Made by a program: the position numbers and the translations under genes
Notes under the pieces: model-generated
What the model saw: only the letters and a program-made list of their open reading frames with translations
Databases searched by the model: none
What the model was told of the DNA's origin: nothing
NCBI GenBank assembly: GCA_037074705.1
Contig: CM073591.1
Span: 6,799,087-6,863,086 of the forward strand
DNA length: 64,000 nucleotides
Direction of reading: 5' to 3'
Origin: Zhengitettix transpicula
Lineage: Eukaryota > Arthropoda > Insecta > Orthoptera > Tetrigidae
Part shown: positions 40,768 through 51,291 of the stretch, in pieces
How the letters are laid out: each line of letters begins with the position of its first letter
How positions within the stretch are numbered: position 1 is the first letter of the stretch

Positions 40768-40896
40768 GCCGAGGACGCGGTGGCGGCGTCGCACAGCGTC
40801 GCGGTGCCCATCCCGTCGCCGCACGGCCGCCAGAGGGTCGCCCGCTCCTTCCCCGGGACCGCGTCGTCCTCGTCGTGGGGCGGCAGGCGCTACTGA
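40768..40896 (+). other. In-frame C-terminal extension beyond TGA (readthrough candidate)
   Basis: Directly after the TGA at 40,765-40,767 the same frame runs 42 sense codons to a second TGA (40,894-40,896). All 42 end in G or C, as in the main ORF. The peptide includes HSVAVPIPSPHGRQR and ends SFPGTASSSSWGGRRY. GC content drops immediately after the second stop. Such codon usage is not expected of 3'UTR. Possible explanations are programmed UGA readthrough (next base is G), a nonsense mutation in this allele, or a sequencing error. No frameshift is needed. Confidence 0.7.
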
Positions 40897-43800
40897 GTGC
40901 GGGTCGTCTCATTCCCCGGGCCCTTCAAACCTTTCCAAGTCAGTCTCTCATTTACCTGTCACATCGCACGCTTCCGTTCAAATGACAGCTTAATTTGTGT
41001 TTACTAAACTAAATTGAAGTGTTTCCTGAAGGCCGTTTTGTTTACTCTTCTTCCTTCAAGGACCGGCGGAAATAAGAAAAAAACAATTTCCCGTGACCGC
41101 GATTCAGAATGATTTATTTATTAATTTCGCCTTAAAGAAAAAGTGGTTGTTATTGGGAAAGAAGTTTGGAGGTGGAGGAGGCGAAGAGGTCGACTTGTGC
41201 GCATGCGCAGCTTCGCGACCTTCTTCCACGCCGCGAACATCGGAAATATATTTAAAAATAAAACGTACTGGAATGCAAGTTCCCCCCCCCCCCTTCACCG
41301 CTCTTCCTGTGGTGTAGCAAGGCGCCTTCTTCTGTTACACTGGAAAGACACAAACCGTACAACAACGTGACTGTCGACGAGGACTGTTATTATTATTATT
41401 ATTGTCGCCACCAACCTTCCTGTGGCCTCGTCCGTCTCTACGATAACGAAACTCTCGCTTATTGCAATCGACGACGAAGACGACAGCGACTGATATCGAC
41501 CGTCGCCACAACCCCTGCTTTTTTTTGGGAGGGAAGAGAGGGAGACGAGTGACGTCACAACTTCTACTACTGCTACTACTACTACTTACTTACTTACTTA
41601 CACGTCTCTCCTTATACTGCACACTTATTCAAACTAACGCAATCGTAAATAATACTATTAACAATTACCACAGAGAAGAGAAAACTATGTTATATGATAT
41701 TTATCTAGGCCACGAAGACGACGGCAAACCGTTGTAGTTTCCCACAACTTGAACTGAGCTGAGGAAGAGGCAGAAGAAGAAGAAGAAGGGAAAAAAAACT
41801 GACTCAGTGTGCGTGTCGATTTAAGTGGCAAATAATAAATTCGGAGTAATTCTTTTATTTATATATATATATATCATGATAGAGGGAGAAAAAAAAATTA
41901 AGCAAAAAAACACTTAGTAGTTTACATTTGGCTAACGTTTAACTAATAACATATAATTGTTCCTTGTAATTTTCTTGCAGCAAGAATGTGAGATGAGAGA
42001 ATCTGTGATACACACTAATTATATTTAAAAAAAAAATTATAATGTTCGAATGTACAGAAACTGTGTGTAGTTGAAAAAAAGAGAGTGCGAGAGAGAAAAC
42101 GTGTGTGTGTGTGTGTGTGTGGAGTGCACGACACACGTGTGTGTGTGTGTGTGTTTGTGTCTGTGAAACACAAACACACACACACCAGGCACACACACAC
42201 ACAATATTTTATGCTAATTGTAAAATATATATATATGGAGGGGAGATTGAGAGAAACGAGAGTAGGAATTTTTTTTTTTTTTGCAAGACTATTTTGTTGG
42301 CAAAACTGGGTCAGAGGAATTTTTGATGGATGAATCTGAGTCTGATTATATAATGTATAAAATATTTTTTTTATGTTAAAATAAAACAGAGAAAAAATTG
42401 TATATCCGGTAGCTTCGTAGATGGTAGGGCCTACTAGGTGAAAAGAAATTAAAATAATATAAATTTCACACCGTGTCATGTGTCAACAATTGTATTGAGA
42501 AATAATTATAAACAGAAAAAACTGTTGTCTGTTTTTTTTTTCCAAAAAGTATATTCCAAAAGAGGATAAAATAAAACAATATTAGATTACAACAGTCGTA
42601 CATAAGAAGAAGAAGAAGAAAATACTTCATTTAAAATTTTAACGTGGTTGACAATGTCTCACTATCATATAAAATATTTATTGATAAGCTTTTTTAGAGA
42701 TTAGCCTGCTTTTTTCTTTTTAATAAACAACAGGGAATTATAAAAAAAACAAAAGGGCAGGCAACCCTCCACAAGTTCAGATATTTGGGTACATTATTTC
42801 ACAATCATCGAACAGAGAATATCAAAAAAAGGGATAAATAAATAAATAAAAATCACTGTGATTTGTAAAAAGAAAAATATATACATTTATATATATTTAT
42901 GAACAATTACCTGATGACTGTTTTTTTTGTTAACTAATTTATTTTTCTTTTCACCATAAATTATTTGAACATGTGTTAACATTTGTAATTATTATCTTCT
43001 GCTTCTGTTTTTTTTTAAAAAAAATATATTTATATATACCAAATAGTAAAGAAAATAAACATTCCAATTGTCTTATTTTAAGTTATATTTAATGTATGAC
43101 TGCAACATACTTGTGAAATGAAAGCTAAGTTTTAGTTCTGTAAGCAAAAAGGGTGTTTTTTTTTTTTGGTCTTCAAACAAAAATATCAACAAAAGCTTTA
43201 TTTATTTAAGAGAATTGTTGGGAGGCGAGGGGGGGGGGGAGAAATCTGGTTTCTGTGATTCCTTGTAACAATGGCGTTATAAATGAATAATAATTATCTG
43301 GGTTTATTTAAATGAGAAGCATAAAAAATTGAAACCTTGTTTTCTTCCTGTTTAAACATGATGTAAAAATTGTGTGTTTGTTTCTTTGATTCTTTTTACT
43401 TGTATGTATTTATATTTTATTTTGTTATTGTTGTTATAAATATATAATTACTATTCGACTGACTTGATGTATAAAAACAGAGAAGAGGAGATGATGATGA
43501 TGATGATGAAGAGAGATAGAGAGCCTAATGTAAGTTATCATATGTTATGTATGTTCATGTATTAACTAAAAAAAATAATAATTCAGAAATTACCATACCT
43601 GAAAGAATATTAAATGTTGTTAATGCCAAAGCACAAGAAAGTCTTCTTATTTCCAGAAGCAGGGAGAGAGAATGAAAATCCAAAACCTCACAGCCTTGAC
43701 TCCCAGTTCCTTAACCTACAAATTTTTGGATACAATTACAAATAATAATGAAAAAAAGGTTTATATCTAGTCATGAAATTGAATCATAATTGCAACATTT

Positions 43801-43940
43801 TTACTAAATTGTGATCCAAGTCATGTAAATAAAAGAAAATTTTTATATAATATTGAACTTTAATTTTTAAAAGGAACAAATAATTGTATGAAAAACTGAA
43901 AGACAAATCCATGTCTCCTCACTACAGAATTGCTTGCAAT
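40897..43940 (+). other. AT-rich stretch nearly free of dispersed families, possible long 3'UTR
   Basis: From about 41.8 kb the sequence is strongly AT-rich with many ATTTA words and AATAAA at several places. TGTAAATA Pumilio-like words occur near 43,824 and 43,953. Families A-H are absent over about 3 kb, unlike the rest of the window, which could reflect selection or transcript function. No other gene is seen. NRF1-like GCGCATGCGC is at about 41,200. Frames at 41,093-41,737 run through simple sequence. Transcript end unknown. Confidence 0.35.
42104..42202. repeat. (GT)n/(CA)n microsatellite forming a hairpin
   Basis: GT runs on the left face CA runs on the right around a short loop ('tgtgtttgtgt' ... 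'acacaaacaca'), so about 30 bp can pair. Frames over it are simple Cys/Val/Thr/His repeats. Confidence 0.85.
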
Positions 43941-44770
43941 TGAATGTTGGAGTGTAAATAAATCATAAATACCTGGCAATGTTTCATTGTGAACCGACTT
44001 GCTTCAAGACAGACGATACACAAATTAAATACCGAGTACCGTTTCATACGCTTTCAAAGCTATCTTTGCTATTCAAAGATATTTTAGCAACATATACGAC
44101 GACGAAATGAAAAATTCATAATAATAACAACAAAAATCGTTCAATCTATGGCGTATCGAAATATTAGAGCCTTTATGACGAAATTAAAAGTCTACAGAAG
44201 TAGTTTATCATGTCTAAAATGTAGCTTGAAGAAAGATAACAAACTACACGCAGTTTCATTCAACAAAAGATAAAAACGGTAATGAGAAATATATTAATTA
44301 CATACTGTTGTTAACTAAGCGATTTCGACAAGTATCGATTATATCGATATGTTGAATGTTGGAGTGACTAAATCAATTATAAATACCTGGCAATGTTTCA
44401 TCGTGGACCGACTTGCTTCAAGACAGACGCTACAGAAATTAAATACCGAGTACCGTTTTATTTCGCTTTCAAAGCCATCTTTGCTATTCAAAGATATTTG
44501 AGCAACATATACGACGACGAAATGAAAAAAAAAATCATAATAATAACAACAAAAATCGATCAATCTATGCCGTATCGCAATATTAGAGCCTTTATGACGA
44601 AATTAAAAGTCCAGAGAGGTAGTTTATCAGGTCTAAAATGTAGCGTGAAGAAAGATAACAAACTACACGCAGTTTCCTTCAACAAAAGATAAAACCCGGC
44701 AATGAGAAATTTATTAATTACATACTGTTGTTAACTAAGCGATTTCGACACGTATCGATTATATCGATGA
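43941..44770 (+). repeat. Tandem duplication of a 412-bp unit
   Basis: Unit 1 (43,941-44,352) and unit 2 (44,353-44,770) share 'tacctggcaatgtttcat', 'aaattaaataccgagtaccg', 'atacgacgacgaaatgaaaa', 'aactacacgcagtt' and end 'gtatcgattatatcgat'. In unit 2 a frame of 99 codons is open (MFHRGPTCFK...). In unit 1 the corresponding frame shifts and stops after about 45 codons. I recognise no domain, and the unit is AT-rich, so coding is doubtful. Confidence 0.85.
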
Positions 44771-45530
44771 GCTATTCTCACGACTTTTTATTTTCATTTA
44801 TTTAGAAAGCGTGTATATATATAAATAGGAAGTTATCACTATTGATTTTTTTTAATATTAATGAATTATGGAGGAATTCTTTGATTATATAAATCGAAAT
44901 TGAATGTAAGAAATATACGTCATATTTTAATCTCTGCAAATGACGTTTTATATTCTATTTATCATTGACATTTAGATAAAAAAAACACGAATATTGAAGG
45001 CAGTGACATCAGGCAGTTTAAGTAACTAATTATTTAATTGCCTGAGGAGCTCCTTTTTTTTTTAAAAAAAAAGGGGGGGGAGGAAACGTCGTTTATACAA
45101 TAAATAATTATATCAAGAAATTGTAATTTTCCGTTTCCTGATTTCTGTTTCCGGTAACAGCGTCCAAACGACGAAACATTTCCAGAGATATGACCAAGTC
45201 GTTACTTAATTTCTTCACCGTTGCGTTCAAAAGTGACGTAATATTTACAAAGATAGATTCTCAAGTTCTGTAACATTAAAAAAAAGACAAATTATTTCCA
45301 GAGACAGAGAGCGAGTTAATAATCTTCTGTGCCAATGCTTCTTGGAAGACGGGATATTTCCAGAGATACTTAAGAATGCGTGTTTGACAACGAGTGTATG
45401 TATTTTAGCCCCGGCAGTAAAACAACGCAGAAGCACGACGTCACGCCAAAGCAATTTGCTGAGGTTATTTATTGGAATTCCTCGGTCCCCCTTTTGCATT
45501 TCGACTACATACATCTTAGTTTTTTTTTAG
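44771..45530. other. Intergenic, no gene recognised
   Basis: AT-rich with T/A-runs at about 45,053-45,072. The frames of 62-89 codons near 45,245-45,530 lack recognisable domains. Confidence 0.4.
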
Positions 45531-45532
45531 GG

Positions 45533-46540
45533 TAACAGGCTACATGAGGATAATCCACATGGTGGCAACTCCCCTTTAATAGCATAGGAAAGGGATTTGA
45601 AAGGGGGGATGCGGAAGGGTAGAGGAAGGTAGCCAAGGGTTAACTAGGGGACCTGTACTATGGATCCTACCCAGCAATTCGCCTAAAAGTGATGCAGGAC
45701 GAACCCTAGAAAATCTGCATCAGGTAGGTCGGGCATTGGGTACTTGTCCCACGCCCTTCCCTGGATAGCGGGAGAGGAGTTTGCTGTGGGGACGCAGAAT
45801 TCCCTTCATCCGTGATTCGACCTGTTTAGGAGGCAGCTGGCTGACTGTTCCAATGGGAATAGAGGACAACTCTTACCGTATGCCCAAGGAACATACACCT
45901 CTCAGAACAGGCCTCGGCTTGTGGGAACCTTAGTTAAAAAACGGAGAGGAAAAGGCATCCCTTTTTTTAGGGCAACAGGCTACATGAGAGTGATCCACAT
46001 TGGGCAACTCCCCTTTAATAGCATAGGAAGGGATTAGAAAGGGGGGAAGTGGAAGGGTAGAGGAAGGTAGCCAAGGGTTAACTAGGGGGCCCCCGGGCTA
46101 TATTTTAAGGATCCTACGCGACATTCGCCTAAAAGTAATGTAGGGAGAACCCTAGAAAAACCTGCATCGGGTAGGTCGGGCATTGGGTACTTGTCCCACG
46201 CCCTTCCCTGGATGGCGGGAGCGTGGGAGTTTGCTGTGTGGACGAAGCTTTCCCCTCGCCGTATCACGAGCAGTTTAGGAAGCAGCTGGCCGACTATTCC
46301 AATGGGAACAGCGAACAACTCTTACCGTATACCCCAAGGTCTGTGACCCCGGAACATACAACCTCTGAGAACAGGCCTCGGCTTGTGGGAACCTTAGTTC
46401 AAAAACGGAGAGGAAAAGGCATCCCTTTTTTTTTTTTAGTGCAACAGGCTGCATGAGGGTGATCCACATTGGGCAACTCCCCTTTAATAGCATAGGAAGG
46501 GATTAGAAAGGGGGGATGTGGAAGGGTAGAGGAAGGTAGC
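45533..46540 (-). mobile_element. Head-to-tail trimer of retroposon family A (copies A9, A10, A11)
   Basis: Three minus-strand copies lie in series: about 45,533-45,962, 45,968-46,426 and 46,438-46,540 (the last truncated). Each of the two internal junctions is an A-run (T-run on the plus strand) followed at once by the same 5' word, 'gggatgccttttcctctccg'. The shared 5' start is internal to the full family, which begins about 50 bp earlier. Confidence 0.8.
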
Positions 46541-47340
46541 CGTGTCACTTTCTCATCTACTCTGGTGTTTAAAAAAATTATTTTTTTTCTTCCCGAGTGA
46601 CTAAACACTTTTCCAAAGATTCTAGAGATAGTGTTTGTGTTTACCTTTTTTTTTGTCTTTTACCCGATAAGGGCAAATCGACACAGAGTGACGTAATATC
46701 TCCAGGGATATTGTAAATGTTTCGTTTTACTCAAAGACATATATATGTTTATGTATCTCTTTGGTTTTACTTATTCTCTTTATCGTCCAGAGATGCTATA
46801 AGACGTTTAGTTGATCACTTTATGTGACTGGGTAATTTCACAACTGTACTGACGAGTGACTTTATTACCAGTGTGACGCAGCATCAGTGAGGTTGGTCTT
46901 GACGCAACGTCTTGACTTTGGAGATGGAAAACTCCTAGAGCCTCCTTGGCTGCTATGATGATGATGAAACGTTGCGTTCCAGCTGCCGCCGGCGCCATAT
47001 TGCACAACTACTCCGCTAGTTTGCATCGCAAGGGGATTTAATATAGCCAACTTTGGGGATCCGCATTTATTTGCCAACTGTTTTCGCCACAAGTAGCTAT
47101 ATATATATTTTGTCTTGTTCTTCTCCTTCTGGTTAACCTTACCACAAGTCAATCTGCTTGTTCACCGAGCGGGAAAGAGAAACGGAGAGTTGCATCCAGA
47201 ACACTGGAATGACGGTGCATTTTACACAGCTCGTGTATTTCTTGCAATTGGATGGTTTTATTTTTGATAAACTGACTGTTATTGGTCTATTTTTTTTCTT
47301 TTCACATCTACAGAGTAAATCTGTTACGTTCTGGGGCAAC
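46541..47340. other. Intergenic, no gene recognised
   Basis: Frames of 66-111 codons on both strands around 46,810-47,490 have no recognisable domain. An (AT)n tract occurs at about 47,097-47,109. Confidence 0.4.
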
Positions 47341-47344
47341 CTGA

Positions 47345-49560
47345 GCGCGCCGCGGGGTGCCGCGTTTGCTCAGCGAAACGGCGCATGCGCACAAGCGGTT
47401 GTGCGACGACGTCGACGACGTGACGTTTGCGGGGGCTACGGTAAAATAAATAAATGGGGGGGGGGGATTAAGACTCGTTGTTTATCATGCTGAGAATCAA
47501 GAACAAATATTTTAATACATATTTATCTATTAACATAAAAGACAAGATGACCGCGGTGTCCAATTGCAAACTTGGAGGCCGTTGACTATTGTCTATATGT
47601 ATTTAAACGTTAAAATGTGGGTTCCTTAAGCCGAAATGGACGATGAACAGGACGGAGATATGACCGAAGAGCATCTCTGAGGATTTTCTGCAGAGTATAC
47701 CGTCTATACTACATTACGAGTTAATGAGAGGATGTCAGCGGGTGCCGCGTTTGCTATTCAAAATCGCGCATGCGCACAAGCGTTGTACGACGTCGACGAA
47801 GTGACGTTTGCGGGGCCTGCGGTAAAATAAATAAATACAACGGCGGGTTAAGACTCGTCGAGTATCATGCTGTGAATAAAGAACAATTATTTTTATTCAT
47901 ATTTATCTATTTACGTAAAGGACAAGGTGACCGCGGTCCCCAATTGCAAACTCGGAGACCGTTGACTGTTGGCTATTTGTATTCAAACGTTGCAATGCAG
48001 GTTCCTGAAGCCCAAATGGACGATAAAGATGATGGAAACGTGTCGGAATAACCTTCCGCGAGTGATTTCTGCTGGTATGCAGAGTAAACGTCTTCGTTAT
48101 CAGTTCCTTGTGGGAGGTTTGCTTGAACGCGCCGCGGGTGCCGCGTTTGCTGAGCAAAACCGCGCATGCGCACAAGCGTTGTAGGACGTCGACGTGACGT
48201 TTTCGGCTGGCCTACGGTAAAATAAATAAATACAACGGCAGCAAACTCCTCTCCCGCTATCGGAAGGGCGTGGGACAAGTACCCAATGCCCGACCTACCC
48301 GATGCAGGTTTTTCTAAGGTTTTTCCTGCATTTCTTTAGGCGAATGCCGGGTAGGATCCTTAAAATATGCCCGGGGGCCATAGTTAACCCTTGGTTACCT
48401 TCCTCTACCTTTCCACATCCCCCCTTTCAAATCCCTTCCTATGCTATTAAAGGGGAGTTGCCCAATGTGGATCACCCTCATGTAGCCTGTTGCCCTAAAC
48501 ATAAAAATAAAAAAGACGAGTCGAGTATCATGCTGTGAATAAAGAATAATTATTTTTAATTCATATTTATCTATTTACGTAAAAGACAAGGTGACCGCGG
48601 TCCCCAATTACAAACTCGGAGACCGTTGGCTGTTGGCTTTGTGTAATTAAACGTTAAAATGCGGGTTCCTTAAGCCGAAATGGACGATAAACAGGACGGA
48701 CACGTGTCGGAATAACCTTCCCCGAGAGATTTCTGCTGGTTATGCAGTGTAAACGTCTATGATATCAGTACCTCGTGGAAGGTTTGCTAAGCGCGCCGCG
48801 GGTGCCGCGTTTGCTGAGCAAAACCGCGCATGCGCACAAGCGTTACAGGACGTCGACGTGACGTTTGCGGGTGGCCTAGGATAAAATAAATAAATACAAC
48901 GGCGGATTAAGACTCGTCGAGTATCATGCTGTGAATAAAGAACAATTATTTTGATTCATATTTATCTATTTACGTTAAAGACAAGGTGACTGTGGCCCCA
49001 AATTGCAAACTCGGAGACCGTTGACTATTGGTTATATGCATTTAAACGTTAAAATGGAGGCTCCTTAAGCCCAAATTGGACGTTAAACAGGCCGGAGATA
49101 TGACAGAAGAGCTTCTCTGAGTAATTTCTGCAAAGTAAACCGTAGCAGTTAATGAGAGGATGTGCCAAGTGCGTCAGCGGGTGCCACGTTTGCTGAGGAG
49201 AACCGCGCATGCGCACAAGCCCTGCGGTCGCCGTCGTGACGTAGCAGGGGCCGTGGAAAAATACCTACAAATATGAAGACTCTTTGAATACAGTACTGCA
49301 CTTAGGAACGAAATTTTCTTTATATTTACATATATCTATACCACAGTGGTCCCCAATTGCAAACTCGGGGGACCGTTTATTATTATTGGCTACGAGCTTC
49401 TTACACGTCACAATGCAGGTCACCGGAAACGGAAGTGGACGTTAAAAGAAAGACAGTAACGTGACAGAGGGAATGTTCCAGCACCTGTCAAGTAATATCA
49501 CGTGACGTGGACCTTCGTAAATACGCAAAGCCTAAGTAAGGCCTAGATTGGGAATAAGAG
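47345..49560 (+). repeat. Tandem array of about 390-bp units with a GC-rich NRF1-like core
   Basis: Five units start with 'ggtgcc(g/a)cgtttgct' at 47,356, 47,741, 48,137, 48,801 and 49,180. A further core-only copy is at 50,084. Each core has 'cgcatgcgcac', a near-perfect NRF1-type palindrome. Units 1-4 follow it with 'gtcgacg(t/a)', 'tgacgttt' and 'aaataaataaat'. The rest of the unit is AT-rich ('catatttatctattt', 'gaccgcggt', 'tgcaaactcggagaccgttg'). Spacing is 385, 396, 664 and 379 bp. The 664-bp unit contains a family A insertion, and without it would be about 395 bp. Confidence 0.85.
48240..48508 (+). mobile_element. Retroposon family A, copy A12, inserted in a tandem unit
   Basis: Begins internally at 'gcaaactcctctcccgctat' (5'-truncated) and ends 'gttgccctaaac' plus the tail 'ataaaaataaaaaa'. 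Comparison with uninserted neighbouring units fixes both boundaries. About 12 bp of target ('gggttaagactc') is missing and no target duplication is evident. Confidence 0.8.
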
Positions 49561-50230
49561 GTGACGTCACGCGCCTTCTTCATTACAGTGTTGCCGTTCT
49601 GCTGGGGAAAAGAAAAAACTTCCACGTGGATGTTCCAGGCGGGTTGGTGGCATAATTTTACATACTATTGTCTCAAGTATTGTATTCCGCATCGGTTTTT
49701 TAAAGTATTTACTGCTCACATGTGTATCGCCGGGCTTCATAACCTACACGACATTACGTTGCTTACATGCGTCATATTTAAGTATTTAAAGCTCATGAAA
49801 GAGAAATATCCCCAACCTAGTTTCTATTTTAGGTCTGTTATGAATTTATAAAACAATTTTTCATTGAATCCTCACTCTCAAACGAGCTTTAAAACTGGTT
49901 GAATCCGTTTTTTTTTTCAAATTAAAAGATAATTACAATTCTTACTTTCAGGAAAAAAAAATATATTGTTTTTAATTTACTTCTAATTGTGTTGTAATAT
50001 GTGAGTGATGAACACTTTCTGAATATGATAATTGTGGAATGTTTATAATAAGTTACACGGCCTACGAGTGCGTGAGTGCCGCGGGTGCCGCATTTGCTGA
50101 GCGGAACTGCGCATGCGCACAGCGCGTCGGCTACGCGACCGTTATTACGAGCGGCGGACGAAACAATCGACTCGCCAATCGACCAGACCAAGTCTTCGAT
50201 ATATGACGAGGTTCGGCTCGTATATAAACG

Positions 50231-50240
<10 letters not shown>
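49561..50240. other. Unassigned AT-rich stretch plus an isolated copy of the 390-bp unit core
   Basis: A 96-codon plus-strand frame at 49,561 has no recognisable domain. 50,065-50,120 is the GC core with 'ctgcgcatgcgcac'. Confidence 0.4.

Positions 50241-50275
<35 letters not shown>
50238..50275. repeat. (AT)n microsatellite
   Basis: AT run bordering the left arm of the giant foldback. Confidence 0.9.
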
Positions 50276-50280
<5 letters not shown>

Positions 50281-50283
50281 TAA

Positions 50284-51232
50284 ATAAATAATCTCTACGT
50301 CTTTTTTTATATCTCTTCTAGACGATCTTTCACGTCGTTTCTTTAACCTGCCTCTTTCTTCCTGTTTTTTTGCTTTTATTTCCCTTTTTTCCCCTTTTTC
50401 CTGCTCACCTTTCTACTCCAATAGATTCGAAAGCGCGAATAATCTAAATAATAAATGCTAAATTATTTTACGCGTTGTTAAATTAGTCTCTACATCTTTT
50501 TTTATATCTTCTAGACGATCATCGCATAATTTCTTTAACATGCCTCTTTCTTCCTGTTTTTTTTAGTTTCATTACTTGTAGTAAATCTCTACGTCCTTTT
50601 TTATATCTTCTAGAAGGTTCTTTCACGTCGTTTCTTTAATCTGCCTCTTTCTTCCTGTTTTTTTTTGCCTTTATTTCCCTTTTTTCCCCTTTTTCTTGCT
50701 CACCTTTCTACTCCAATGCATTCGAAAGCGCGAATAATCTAAATAATAAATGCTAAATTATTTTACGCGTTGTTAAATTAGTCTCTACATCTTTTATTTT
50801 TTTCTGATCTTCTAGACCGATATTTCACTGTCGTTTCTTTAACTTTCCTGCCTCTTCCTGTTTTTTCAGTTTCTTTACTTGGAGTAAATCTCTACGTTCT
50901 TTTTTATATCTTCTAGACGATCTTTCGCATAATTTCTTCTACATGTCTCTATCTTCCTGGTTTTCTGTTTTGTTTTTTTTTCGCTTTTCTCCCCCTTTTT
51001 CTTGTTCACCTTTCTACTGTAAGACACTGGAATACCCTAATAGTCTACATAATAAGTGGTAGATTATTCCGCGGTCGTATATTAGACAGTGTTGGCTATT
51101 ACGTAGCGTGTTACGTGGGAGAGTTTGGCAACACCGTCACTCGTGCTGCTTGGGGGTGGATCTTTGCATCCGTCTGCAGTACCTCGCAAGTCTTTTATTG
51201 ACCTAATTAGTTTACTTTTGACAATATTACTG

Positions 51233-51291
<59 letters not shown>

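Noticed and set aside
40245..40985. 246-codon plus frame and 152-175-codon minus frames over the gene
   Set aside because: They are other-frame shadows of a very GC-rich coding sequence; the MAFMMPVV frame has the Kozak start, the G/C third-position signature and the promoter spacing.
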